Part shown: piece after piece, positions 39,486-52,483 of the stretch
Position numbering within the stretch: position 1 is the first letter of the stretch
How the letters are laid out: the number at the start of each line of letters is the position of its first letter
Source: Tetrahymena thermophila SB210
Lineage: Eukaryota; Ciliophora; Oligohymenophorea; Hymenostomatida; Tetrahymenidae
DNA length: 64,000 nucleotides
Direction of reading: 5' to 3'
NCBI RefSeq assembly: GCF_000189635.1
Contig: NW_002476188.1
Span: 372,001 to 436,000, forward strand
Position numbers and translations under genes: made by a program
Notes under the pieces: generated by a model
Told to the model about the DNA's origin: nothing
Seen by the model: only the letters and a program-made list of their open reading frames with translations
Databases searched by the model: none

Positions 39486-42400
39486 TTATGAATATTATTT
39501 ACTTCTTTTTTAGTTAAATTAAATTTGAATTTATTCATTAATAATCAAATATAAGTAAGTGAATTTAGAATGAATTAATGATAATATTATTATGTAATAA
39601 TCGCTAGCTGTTTTTATTGTTTAATTTGATGAAGAAAATATCTAATGATATTCCTTCTTTTGTTTAAATACTTTTTTTCTTTTTATTTATATCTTTAGCG
39701 TTTGGAGGATTTGTAAGCTAAATATAAAGTACTAAGTTTCTTATAAAGCTAACTATATTTCTAATCTATTTTTTATTTATTTACATTTCCTAAAAAATTT
39801 TTAGATTTTCTTTTCCTCTCAAAAAGAAATCATTTAATTAAGTTTTTAATTAACATTTTTAGCCTTTTTAAATGCTGTTACTATCAGCCTCAATTAAATT
39901 TTCTAGCTGTAATTAACATAAGTTTTGAATATTATTCTAATAATAATAATAATTTACAGATAAATATTTTTCTATGTTTAAATTTAATTTATTTTAAATA
40001 TTTCATTAAGTATAAAAGTAGTTAATAAACATACGCACTAAAAGATTGTTAACTCTTTAGCTCTTTATTCATTCTTAATTCAACTTTTTAAATTAATCTA
40101 ATTAATTTATAATTGTGAAAAATTTCTTATTTTTAAATAATTAATTAAAACCTCTTAAAATACAAAAAAATTCTAAACTAATTTTTAGTTTTTTTTAAAT
40201 CTTTTTTAGTAAAAACTTACCGTTTGACAATATTTTATTTTTAAATAAGCTTTTTAAATATAAATCAGCTGCTATAAGTATTAAATATAGATTTAAATTC
40301 GAGGATTATTTTAACTAAATTAAATAATAAAAATAAATCAAGTTAATTGTTTCAAAAAGGTTTATTTATTCTCTACATATTTTGTTAGTTGCATATTTTA
40401 ATTTGAATAAATCTTAATTAAGCATTTAGATTAAAATATTTTAACTAAAAACAAACAAAAAGTAATACAAAATAATGTATTTATTTTTTATCATAATTTA
40501 AATCTGATTAATTTAATTATTTTTTTCAAATAATTAGAATATCATTTAATTAGAAATTTAATTTAAGATACATTTTTGAATTAATTAACAAAAAAAAAAT
40601 ATTAATGTATAATTATTTTAAATTATTTTGTATTTTTATATTCGAATTGATTTAATTGATTATTAATATTAATGATTTAAAGATATTTTTGAAATATATA
40701 TATAAAAAAAAATAGTATTTTAATTTAGCAGTAAAAATACAAAACTTTATTTTTATCAAGCAAAATTATGTTCTTAAATATTTTAATTTAGAGTTAATGT
40801 TCAATTTATAATATGTGCTAGATTTTTTGAATTACTTAAAATTATAAAATTTTAACCTAATTTTTTATTCAAAAAACGTTAAAGATATATTAAAAAGAAA
40901 ATTTTATATATTTAAAAAATTAAATCATTTTTTAGCTAATCTATAAATGTTAAAAATACATTTTTTAAATGGTTTATTTTATTTACTTATCCAAATTATT
41001 TACTTATTTTGTTTGTTATTAATCAAATAGATTATTTAAGTTATTAAGGTTAATTTCATATCAGTAAATACATTTAAAAAAACAATTAAAATAGACAAAG
41101 ATTTCTACTGATAACTAAGTAATTCGCACCAAATTTATGTTTTCATCATAAGTCAAGTATTGATTTTTCTGTTTTTTTGAAAGATTGATTTCACAAACAA
41201 TCTTAAAAATATAAGATTATATTTTTTTTATACTTTTTTTATTACTTATGTCAGTCAAATTAAATATATAAGATTGACAAACTATAAAAGATTTATAAGA
41301 TACAAACTATATTTTATATTCAAGATAAAATAATTTAAAAGATTGTATTTGTTTGAATAGAATTTAAAGTATTTACTTATTTTTAAGTTTGTAAGTTTTT
41401 TATATTTGTTAAAAGAATAAGGAAGGTAATAAATTTACCGCTTTTTAAAAACATCCTGATTTATTAATTTGTTATGTTTTTATGGTAAAATTTAAGGAAT
41501 TAGAAAAAAAAATATAATTTTTTTCAGATGATTTTTAAAAGAAAGTATATAACTTATAAAAGTTCAGATCTTGTTTCAAGCAATCAAGGACTGATTTGAA
41601 TATTTATTTTGTAGTAGACAAATGTATTAATCAAATAGAGTTGTTTTAAGTTGTGCCCATGTATTTTATAGATCATTGCAAATTAATAAGAACCAGTAAC
41701 GATTGAAATTTTTTATTTTCTGTAAATGAAATAACTGAATCATTAATTTTAATAATTTTAAGTTTTTTTTGAAATTTTTTTATTTTTCTAGATTGATTAC
41801 AAGGTATTAATTAATTTCCATCTAATGTATTTTTAAAATTATGGTAAATAATTGACAACAATATCAAATTATTTTTATGTTATAAATTATTCAAAAGTGT
41901 TTGTTTATATATGATTGATAACATACAATATTTTTAATAATTTATGAATGAATAGTCACGTAAAAAACGTAATATTAATTTTCTAATCTTTCTATTGATA
42001 ACAAATAAAATCAAATAGACAGAAAAATTAATAGTAAGTTAATTTGTTTCTTCTATTTTTTATTTTCAAAAATTTATGTTAAATATAATATATTCATTTT
42101 AAGCTTTACATAAACTATTTGAAAAAATAAAAATAAATAATTGTTATTACTGATCATATTTTTTATTTTTTAGTAACAGCAATATGATGTGATGTACATA
42201 TGCTTTTCGTAAAATAGACAATAACTCCTTCAGATGTAATTTTAAATTTATTAGAAAAATATGATATGTTAAAAAGCAATTTTGCTATTATTTAGCTTAA
42301 ATTTTATAAATTTTTTATTTTGTTTTGGATAAAAGAATATCTATCTCTGTTTTATGAAATTGTTGCAATATGTATATATTTATTCAAATGGAATAATATG

Positions 42401-42524
42401 ATATAAAAAATGTATTTTGTTTTGAATACTTTTTAGTAAAATAAGTGTATTATTTAAACAATATTAATTAATATAGATTATCTAGGAAAAATAATAAGTC
42501 ATATGTTCAATTATTTATTTACAT
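39486..42524. other. 3-kb intergenic stretch
   Basis: Very A+T-rich with long T and A runs. I find no frame with family features, no array and no RNA gene on either strand. Confidence 0.55.
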
Positions 42525-43328
42525 TCAACATTTATAATATAAATAAAAGAGTCCGTCAGCAAATAAGCCTATCCAGCAACTGCAATCTGCAAGAACATCA
42601 CATGGAGGACATAATGAGGGGTCATCTGAGCAATTGAAAAATCCATCATCACCAGAATCATTGGAGTTAGATCCATTAGAATTAGAATTATTAGGGTCAC
42701 TGCTGGAAGAACCAGAATTATTAGCACCACTACTGGAAGAACTAGAACTATTAGCACCACTGCTGGAAGAACCAGAATTATTAGGGTCACTGCTGGAAGA
42801 ACCAGAACTATTAGCACCACTGCTGGAAGAACCAGAATTATTAGCACCACTACTGGAAGAACCAGAACTATTAGCACCACTGCTGGAAGAACCAGAATTA
42901 TTAGGGTCACTGCTGGAAGAACCAGAACTATTAGCACCACTGCTGGAAGAACCAGAATTATTAGGGTCACTGCTGGAAGAACCAGAATTATTAGCACCAC
43001 TACTGGAAGAACCAGAACTATTAGCACCACTGCTGGAAGAACCAGAATTATTAGGGTCACTGCTGGAAGAACCAGAATTATTAGGGTCACTGCTGGAAGA
43101 ACCAGAATTATTAGCACCACTACTGGAAGAACCAGAACTATTAGCACCACTGCTGGAAGAACCAGAATTATTAGGATCACTACTAGAAGAACCAGAACTA
43201 TTAGCACCACTGCTGGAAGAACCAGAATTATTAGGATCAGAACCAGCATCTTGTAAGTTTCTAAGATTTTTTGAAGCAGCTATGGTAATCATAGCTAATA
43301 AAAGTAAAATTGTAATTTTCTTATTCAT
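42525..43328 (-). CDS. Secreted Ser-rich tandem-repeat protein
   Basis: Single exon, 267 aa, ending in a true TGA. Residues 1-19 are a classic signal peptide (MNKKITILLLLAMITIAAS). Residues about 30-210 are about 18 consecutive 10-residue units of two main kinds, GAN(S/N)SGSSSS and DPNNSGSSSS, encoded by a 30-bp DNA repeat. A short Asn/Ser linker leads to a Cys-rich C-terminus (about 231-267) with six cysteines. It is probably secreted or attached at the surface, where Ser-rich units could be heavily O-glycosylated, as in mucin-like or granule proteins. No TM or GPI signal is clear. The repeat keeps all frames open, so two large overlapping ORFs (42569-43249 minus, 42634-43341 plus) are artefacts. 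Confidence 0.85.
   Translation of the reverse strand: MNKKITILLLLAMITIAASKNLRNLQDAGSDPNNSGSSSSGANSSGSSSSDPNNSGSSSSGANSSGSSSSGANNSGSSSSDPNNSGSSSSDPNNSGSSSSGANSSGSSSSGANNSGSSSSDPNNSGSSSSGANSSGSSSSDPNNSGSSSSGANSSGSSSSGANNSGSSSSGANSSGSSSSDPNNSGSSSSGANSSSSSSSGANNSGSSSSDPNNSNSNGSNSNDSGDDGFFNCSDDPSLCPPCDVLADCSCWIGLFADGLFYLYYKC
42697..43240. repeat. 30-bp tandem repeat array inside the Ser-rich gene
   Basis: About 18 units. On the plus strand each reads gaagaaccagaa(t/c)tattag followed by either caccactgctg or ggtcactgctg. Units differ mainly at two sites that switch GAN to DPN. The high identity suggests recent unequal exchange or copy-number change. Confidence 0.92.
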
Positions 43329-43942
43329 TTATTTAATTTAATGTAATTTTTTTTTTTATTATTGTGTATTTTAAACAATTTATTATAAAGATTTGAATTT
43401 GTAAATTAATAATTTGAGTAGAAGATTTCGTTTATTAACACTGAATAATTAAAAACATAATTTTAACAAGTAATTAAGTAACAAAAAAACTCTATGAATC
43501 AAAATTTATAAATTTTTTCAGTTATTTTGTTTTTCCATGGCTGATCCAGTTTTTGGCAATTAAATTAATTAGCGTTAGTTGAAAGTAATAATAGAAACAT
43601 AATTGCTCAAAATTTAAATTATAAATTAGTTGCAAAGCATTTAGTTTTTCTCTGGTTAATTCATATGCAAATATAGAAGGGGAGATTTATTCATTTAAGA
43701 AAATTATTCCTTTACCATATTGATTAATTAATTAATTTATTTTTATTTTTATACTTGCTATTAAAGCAAAATCTTTTGTTAAAGAATTTAAATATATTTT
43801 TTATTGGATAATCATTGTTGATGAAGCAAATTTTATGTTATCTATCTTAAATCATTAAATCAAAATAAAATAAATAAATATGTAAACAAAAAAAATATTT
43901 AATTATTACATAAATAGATTCAACTGTTTAGATTTAATTAAA
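43329..43942. other. Intergenic, upstream of repeat gene
   Basis: Six hundred bases of A/T-rich spacer between two minus-strand genes. It contains the promoter of the repeat gene, but no element is identifiable. Confidence 0.55.
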
Positions 43943-46900
43943 TCACTCCATTTATTCTTCTTAATTATCTCTAGCAATCAAATTTCCATGCGCACTGCTT
44001 ATTGAAGGGTTCAAAAAGACATTTGATGTAATTGGGAGTCTTGAATTATATTTTATACTTAGCTAAGGAATATTTTAGTGTAGCTACTTATAGTGATTAG
44101 ATTTAGATGATGTCGCATTATTTATATGATCGTGCTGTGTGAATATTTATTTTTTTATGACAAATATCTTGAATTCTCTTATTATATAAGAATTCTTGTC
44201 AAATATTCTAATTAAATACTAACCTACATCAGATGCCATTGGTTATCCTCCGATTATAATAGATCCATTTATAATTTCAAGTGCGTTCATCCATTAAGGA
44301 AGCCCATAATTTTAAGTCTAAGGGCATTATTTAAATCCTATATCTCTAAAACATCTATAACTCCCCCATTTTTATTGAAATGCTTTTTTTATTAATTAAA
44401 AGAATTAAATGATTTCATTCAAATTTTAAATGTATTTTCTTACACCTGTTTCTTACTTTTTATAGTATCTAAATAGACTAAATTTTAGTTTTTTCCTTAT
44501 AAATAGTTTCTCCAAAGCTTCTTTACTTCCATCTCCTCTTCTATTGATAAAAAAAGTTCATTTAATAGTTTAATTAGTAGAAATTTTACTCTTTTTTCTT
44601 CGAAGCCATAAGCAGTCGATATTAACGACTCTTTAATAATAATAAGCAAATTTTAAATTTTAAAAGGGAAAATATGCTAAATTATCTAAATAGTTTTGCT
44701 AAATACAAATTCATTAACAGTGATGACCGGAATCGAACATTCAGAAACATCATCTAAATCTGATGCAATATTTGTATATGCTTTATACCAATCTAAATTA
44801 TTAAAATTACTAACAGCCATAGCTTTTATTTTTTCAAATATCAACTACAAATCTTAATCTAAGCTTATGCAATACTTAACAAAAAATCCTAAATATTTTA
44901 ACAAGCATTTAATAAATAAAATAGCTCTCTTTTAAACAAAAATATTTAAAAGTACACTCTATATATATAAAAATTCAATTTCTATCCTAATTAAAAATGT
45001 TTGAATATACTAATCTAAAATATTTAACATGAAATTCTTTTAACAAAAAGTTTTGCTGTTATATCAAATAAATTATTTATTTACCTTAGAGGATTTTAGA
45101 AATCTTAGTAGAAGTGTTGATAATATCTTCAGAATTGACTCTTTAACCTAGCGATAAATCAGGTTGATTATTATTTATTTGATCGAAGAAAATAGACATC
45201 TATTTCAATATAAAATTGTAGTCAATCTCTCCATTTTCTACAAAGTATCTAAAATTTTATTCTTAATCTTCTTTATTATGCTTTTTTTTATATCTTTCTT
45301 ATTGAGATTCTTTTAATGCAGGATCTTCAGTAACTCCCAAATTTTCTTGATTTGGTTACAGCGAGCTTTAATCAAATTGATTTCTCTTTAGTAAGCTCTT
45401 AGGATTAATATTTTCAACTTGAATCATGTTTATTTTATTAGTTGATAAACTTTTGCTTTCGTTACTTTCATCCTTTATACTTTTCAACTTTTATAATTCT
45501 TACTTTAAAATTTCTATTTCTATTTTTTTCTTATATTGCTCCCATATAATTTTTGCTACTCTAAACATCTCATCTCGGAGTATAATTTGCTTAGTATATT
45601 CTTTTCCTTTAAACATTTATAAATTTGTTAATTAAAAATGATAAAAATAATAAATCAATTTTATTTATTTATTACCTATTTCTATTGTTTCTGTAGAATA
45701 ACAGAAATTTTGAGTAAAAAAAAGATTGTAAAAGCTAGATTTAAACTAAAGTAAGATTAAAAGCGCAACTATAGGAACAAGAATAACTAAAAATATTTTT
45801 AGAAACAAGCTACTATTGTCTTTTTTAACAGTAAATGTAAAACTATCTACAATAAATGAATAGCTATCAGTTGCATTCACTTAAATGGTGATACTTTATC
45901 CAACTTATTCAAGACCAGGCTATCCTGAAAGAGAGTTTGTTGTTTTATCAAATATTAACCAATATTTTTTTGAAAGCTGTAAAACCTAGTCATCAATCAA
46001 TAAATTGACATTATATTATGTCTTTTATTGGCTTAAATTAATAAAGATACTATCGCTTATTTGAAATTTAAAATACTCATTTACAGGAATTGCTCCATCA
46101 GAATATTATTAATTAAATTCACATTATAAATTACATGTTTTGCTTACTTATATATTTTCTAAAATTTTCAAAAAAGATACTTCTTAAAAAGAGTAAGTTT
46201 CTTCAAATTAGTAATTTATTTGATCATTAGCACTGATAGTTACCTAAATATTAAAAAATATATTTTAAATTTTAACATATTTACTTTCAGTAATTTCTTT
46301 TAGATTTAAAAAATAAAATTTAAAAAATTAACTAAATATAAAATCAATATTATTTGAGATAATACTATATTGTTAATTTCCAAATAAAATTAAAAATCTT
46401 CAAATTTAAATGAAAAAAAAAAATAATTTAAATAGAATTAAAATATTTATTTAGATTTTTAACTTAAAAATATTAAGAATGAGGTATATTTTATTTATTT
46501 TTTGTAAATTTTAAAATTAATTTGATTAATTTAAATATATTTGTGTATGTTCTTAATTACATTAATGTCTTATGTACGAAAGAAGTTTTAAATATAAAAG
46601 CCTTAGGCTACCAACTAATTGACTTGGCAAGTCTCTCCTTAAAGCATGATTGTGGATGAGTCCTGAGATAGCGAAATTAATGCTCCTTTATACTTGATAT
46701 CAACAAATCTAGCAAAATTAGGGTCTACAGAAATATACATTTACAGAGAAGAAGATTAGCTTAAGATTATATTTGTGGAATCAGAAACATTTAAAACAAG
46801 AGAACTATCAGTAGTAAAATAAATTGGATAATTAATAACCTTCATCTTGAGTATCTAATTGATGTACTACTACTCTTTATTATTTTTATGGTAGAATTCA

Positions 46901-49900
46901 TTTAAAATTAATTTGAAATATTTTTTTAAATGAAATATATTAGAAATAATTATTCGATTTAAAATTTATTACATGCATCAGTACCATTAAAACCTTATAA
47001 ACTGAATTGTGTATAAGGATTAAAATATTCAGTTATAAAGCCTACATTATCAATTATACCTTATGATTAGCAGAGTTTTTTTATATATGCAGATAATTTC
47101 TGATTAATATTATTTTCCTAACTAACAAAATCTAAATCTTGAATTTCTTATAAAACTAATAAAATAATTTAATGATTGGTGCGTCCCAAAACTCCATTTA
47201 TATTTGTGTTTAATGACTCTTTAGTAATCTAATTTTGAAAAAAATTTAAAAAATTGATAATTAATTCATAAATTAAATATTTAATAGATTACTTTCAGTT
47301 ATAACTCTTAAGCAGCTTATTTAAATGAAATCCAAGAAGGTAAATTATCTTTATTATAATTCTCATAGTAATAGCAAGATTTTATAAAGAGTTTATGGTC
47401 AGAAAATAAAGGAGTTATTAGAAACAAAACATCCATTCCAACAAGCAATATATCGTCCATGTGAAGAGTTTGTACATAGATCTTGCCATCACTGCCAACT
47501 TAAGTTTAAAATATTTCAGTTTGCAGAATTATTTTACTTTTCAAAGGTATTATTAGATTCTATTTTGTTAAAAAGTTTATCAAATCTTTTATAAAAGATT
47601 TTCAAATTGTGTTTTTAAATAATTTTTATAAATTTATTTTTTTTAATTTTGCTTTATTAACATAATTTAAATTATTCAAGCAAGATAAGAGCGAATAATT
47701 TAATTATTATTAAATAAATTAATTTTTTATTGGTTTATTGTTGATTATTTGATAAATGTTAAACAATTTTATCAAAATTACTCCTGTTCGACCCATTAAA
47801 TATGCGATAGATTGATCATCATTCAGGCAAACATCATATGCAATATCTTCTGAAAGGTATTAATACTTCTGTATTAGTAAAGGTTATCTATTCAATTATT
47901 ATATATACATATAACTTCACCAAGTAAATGAATTTACCCTATCTAAGTAATGTCTACGAGTGCTAGCTATCCCTTCTCTTAAAGTGTAACTAAAATAAAA
48001 TTATCGTTAAAAATAGATCTAATATGAAGACATTAACCATCTATTTTTACTTCTCCTAAAATTTAAATTTAGTTGATATCTGAAATATCAACTAAAAGGG
48101 ATAATGAATTTAATTGCTTAATATGAATGACTAAATAAGTAAGTAATTTACATATCTTTATTCCTTTAAATCCATTAGAAAGTATTAAGAAATTCTCATT
48201 TTAAGTGAATATTATTGATTCAGCACCCAATGTAATAAATCTGTTTTTAATCTATGGTGTATAAATATTAGTAACATCTATTAATATCAAGCCATATGAT
48301 CTTACAGCTGCAAATATGTACTAGCTATTTTATGTAATAAGAGCATCTTCGCAAGTTCCAATAATTTAGTAGTCTTAAGGCACAAAATTAGAAATAAGAG
48401 TCATATTAGATAAATTTGTTGAGTTTATTATTAGTATTCCTCTCCTACCCGATGCCACAACTAGAATGGTTTCATTTTAATTTAGGTAGATAGAATCAGA
48501 ATCATTATCAGTAAATCCAAATGTAGAGTTAAAAATAACCTAAGGATTTTTCAAATCCAGATAGTCTACTACTGCCACTCCTTAATTAGAAAGGCCAAGA
48601 ATTAAATGTCTTTAATCTTTTAATACCTTTAAACCATTTACCCCTGTTTATTTACTTTATTAATTCTTAAATATTGATGAGAGTTGTTATAAACCAAATC
48701 CACTCCCTGATATCTGAAGTGCTAAATTTCCTTCTCTACTTCTTGCTCTGTTGTAATAATTAAGATATTTTTATTTATATAGAAATATAACTCAAAAAGT
48801 ACTAAATTTATATTCATGGTATAAAAACAAATCATTTTAAAAATTTTAGATGGTCATGTTAATATATCCTTCAAATGTATAGAAAGTGGATATCAATATA
48901 CCAATTAGTTACTATTTTTTCTTTACTTTTTAATAATTGGAACTTTCTATTCCCAACTTTAATGAAATGTAAATGTTTTATCATTACAAAATTAATAATT
49001 ATAAATCAGTCAAAATCTTGATTATTATAAATTCATTTTTTAACTCAAAAAAATGATAAAGATTGTTTAAATAAATTAAAAATATTTATTATCAAATAAA
49101 AAACTAAAGCTAGAATTATTTAAATTTTCTTTGAAAAAATGGATTTCATAATTTAAAAATAAATAAATATTATAAAAAACCTTTAAAGTGTTTAATAAAA
49201 ATTAATATTAAAAATGTTCTCCAAAATTAAAAAAAGTTAAAAATAAATATTTGAATTACTAAAACAGTGTGTTATTGCTAAATGCACATCTCCAAGACCA
49301 ATTATCTGTTATATTAAATAAAGTGTTTGGATAAAAGAAAGCTTGGTGGTCATTAAGAATATTTGGCTTTTATAGATTAAAATTAGGCTCTTGTTTTTTG
49401 AAAGCTAAAAGACTTTAACCATTGGAATAAAATACGTATTTACTATCTTAGCTTAATTCTATCTTTAGTGCTAATCCATTAATACTTATTTATTGAAAAA
49501 TAACAAAATTAAATGGGTCACTCAAAGAAATAATTAATAATCCTGTGGATCTAACCCCTAAAAATAAATAAGGAATGGAGAATGAGTATGAATTAATTAG
49601 CATTGAAGTAGTTTCTGCTGCAAAATCAATTTAATTTAGTATTTTTAACTAAGAACAATCTTAAGTCAACCAAAACTGCTACAAATCTACCTAAAATAGC
49701 CCACTCAACTCTTGTAAGACATACATATACTTATCTTAAAATATTATTACATCGTAAGCGCTTGACCAGCTAAATTAGGCAGAGCACAAATATTCTAACT
49801 TAATTAAATTTTTATAAACATTAATAATTTTTTTAATACTTTTATTAATTTATTTACTGATGGATAATTATTTTTGTTCGATTAGCTTATTTTTTAGTTA

Positions 49901-51044
49901 ATTTTATAAATCGAGACTCCCTTTTCATCATTAGCAGCAAATAAAAACGTTTCATTCTTCGCTAATTGAACAGAGAAAAATGCTTATTGATTAATTATTT
50001 GCTGTGGTAAAGATTATAACAAATTAGGTTAAAGCACGTTTGATACATCGTAAATTTACAGCTAATAGAATCCAGCAACAAATAAAATTGATTCATTGCT
50101 AGAAAATACAAATTTATAAACAAATTAAGTTGTAGCTATTGATATCTTGAATTTTATATGACTCTTATCTTTAAAATCAAAAATTAAAATTGTACTATTG
50201 TCTAAACCCACCTATTTTTAAATTAAAAATTTAACTGTAATTTATTTATTTTTATTTTATAGATAACAATTAATTTTTCAACTTTTATAAAGACTATTTT
50301 CATTTATTTTTTGTATTAATGCTGGTAGTTAATTAATATTTGTTAAATAAGTTGTTTATTTATTTATTATAATTAAGAAAAATATTTTTAACAACAAATT
50401 ATTTTGCTAAATCACCTTAAATATTTAAGCAATTTCTTTTAAAAATTTAAAGGTAATGAACAAATTTTATTTTAGAATGAAAATTGATTACAATAAATTG
50501 ATTTTTTAATATTGAGAATAATATACTTATCAAATAAAAAGGAAATTTATTTAATTTTTACCCAGAGTAATGATTCATTTTAAGTCAAACAAAGAGCAGT
50601 AACTTACTAACTGTAGCTATAAAACCAAATTGGTAGGAAATTGGTTATGTTCTATGTATTAATAAGAGCCACTCCACAATTTGTAATACCAATAATTATC
50701 AAGTTTTAATTTTCAACATTTTATAACTAAATGATATTATTTATGAGCGCAATTTAATTGCTTGGACATAAGCTATCCAGTTAAAATAAACTATAAGGGA
50801 TTTAAGAATACAGGGGTAAGTTTTATTATAAATTTGAAATATTAGTTTAAGACCCTATTAGAAAGTCCTTTTGTCTATTCATTTAGCTTTGTTCTATTTA
50901 AGATATAACAATAATTTAACATATTTGAAGATAATTAAACCAAAAAGAAATACATAATAAGTAATGTTTTTCAGCAATTTTTGAAGTAGATTATTAGACT
51001 AAAGCAAATAGTAATATTATTGAAAATATATAGAAAACTATCAT
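43943..51044 (-). CDS. Receptor-like protein: LVIVD-type repeats, CADG domain, TM, tail
   Basis: Fourteen exons, all in phase: 51044-50562, 50211-49858, 49798-49260, 48747-48152, 48091-47938, 47887-47782, 47559-47293, 47228-46973, 46874-46561, 46243-45676, 45606-45085, 44888-44457, 44382-44228, 44134-43943 (the last may start at 44167); 1645 aa. Signal peptide at 1-21 (MIVFYIFSIILLFALVQQS). Residues about 90-760 are beta-propeller-like repeats with hallmarks such as LQIYDVSN, GLILIDVTNIYTPQ and GIKIFDISDINQIQILGEV. About 1075-1163 is a dystroglycan-type cadherin-like (CADG) domain: WLIFDKTTNSLSGQPG, then ITIQVNATD. The TM is at about 1169-1190, followed by a roughly 455-residue cytoplasmic tail of unknown function. 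Probably a surface adhesion or sensing protein; the ligand is unknown. Exon 7 (47559-47293) and exon 9 (46874-46561) starts are the least certain. Confidence 0.82.
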
Positions 51045-51370
51045 TCTTATTTATAGGATATGAGAGTCGTAGTTATGCTCTTTGATTTAGCAAATTAAGT
51101 TTATTATTATGTGAATTCGTAATAAAAATAAGATTAAAATTTTAATATTTTATCTTCTACTTTTATTTTATTTGTTTCATACAATTAAGTATTAATTATT
51201 TAGTTAAAAGTCCTAACTTCTTATATCAACTAATTGCCCAATTAAAAAACAAAAATACAGAACCAGTAAAATAAATTCAAAACTAATATAAAGCCTAAAA
51301 AGTTAGTGAAAAAACTATCTAAAACAATTTCTATTTTAAAAAGAAATTAAAAAGCAAAGAAAAACTTCAT
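51045..51370. other. Intergenic upstream of the receptor-like gene
   Basis: A/T-rich 5' flank of the minus-strand gene ending at 43943. No element recognised. Confidence 0.5.
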
Positions 51371-52160
51371 TTATAATTTTTGAGAAATTCATAAACAACT
51401 ATTGTAATTAATATAAAAATATTAAATATCTAGATGTAAATTAAAAATACTTAATAATATAATTAAGTTATTCTTTAATATTAAAACGATAACAATATAA
51501 TTTTCGTTTAGTAAACCATACCATATTATCAAAAAATTATTTTGTAATTTGAATAAAAAAATTTAAATTAATATTATTGAAATGCATTAGAAAATAATAT
51601 GGTAAAGCTTATGGATAATTAATATTATTTATAATTTTTGAGAAATTTATAAACAACTAAAACAATAAAAGAAATGTAATTAATATAAAAATATTAAATT
51701 TCTAGATGTAAATTTAAAATACTTAATAATACAATTAAGTTATTCTTTAATATTAAAACGATAACAATATAATTTTCGTTTAGTAAACCATACCATATTA
51801 TCAAAAAATTATTTTGTAATTTGAATAAAAAAATTTAAATTAATATTATTGAAATGCATTAGAAAATAATATGGTAAAGCTTATGGATAATTAATATTAT
51901 TTATAATTTTTGAGAAATTTATAAACAACTAAAACAATAAAAGAAATGTAATTAATATAAAAATATTAAATTTTTAGATGTAAATTTAAAATACTTAATC
52001 ATACAATTAAGTTATTCTTTAATATTAAAAGGATAAAAATATAATTTTCATTTAGTAAACAACACCACATTATCAAAAAATTCTTTTGTAACTTGAATAA
52101 TATAATTTACATTAATATTATTGAAATGCATTATAAAATAATATGGTAAACATTATGGAT
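51371..52160. repeat. Three tandem copies of a ~260-270-bp unit
   Basis: Copies begin with tataatttttgagaaatt at about 51371, 51629 and 51901. Each contains the block ttaaaa(c/g)gataacaatata and ctttaatattaaaa, a tagtaaac(c/a)a(t/c)accatatta segment and gaaatgcatta(g/t)aaaataatatgg. Copies 2 and 3 carry an extra aaaacaataaaagaaatg. Copy 3 is the most diverged. No coding frame. Confidence 0.88.
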
Positions 52161-52483
52161 TTATTAATATTGTAAAAATATTAATAACTTGTATTACCTT
52201 TATTAAATAATTGATAATTATTTTAGGAGATTTTATAATATTAATTTAAATGATCAATATAAAAAAAATAATTAATTATATTTAAAATCCTCAACGTTGA
52301 TAATAAGTAATGCATAAATGAAAAAAAATATAAATTATTGGTTTTTACATTTAAGTAGAAGTTAATAAAAATAATTAAATTATCATCTAATTATAATATT
52401 AAAAGATTAAACAAAATCTATATATTTATATATTCTTTAAATTATCATACAAATACTTATAAAAGAATAGTAATGCTATTTAC
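52161..52483. other. Intergenic, nothing recognised
   Basis: A/T spacer between the tandem array and the acetyltransferase gene (3' side of that gene). Confidence 0.55.

Noticed and set aside
42569-43341. Two large ORFs overlapping the Ser-rich gene (226 aa minus, 235 aa plus)
   Set aside because: Both are products of the 30-bp repeat keeping other frames open. Only the 42525-43328 frame has a signal peptide, a Cys-rich end and a TGA stop.
44705-44735. tRNA T-arm-like text (gttcgattcc on the minus strand)
   Set aside because: The flanking stem does not pair, there is no acceptor or anticodon arm, and it lies inside an in-frame exon of the receptor-like gene.
45713-45725. Suspected frameshift in a homopolymer between the TM exon and the tail
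   Set aside because: Recounting gives eight A on the plus strand, which keeps exon 10 in phase and joins it to exon 11 (45606) without any break.
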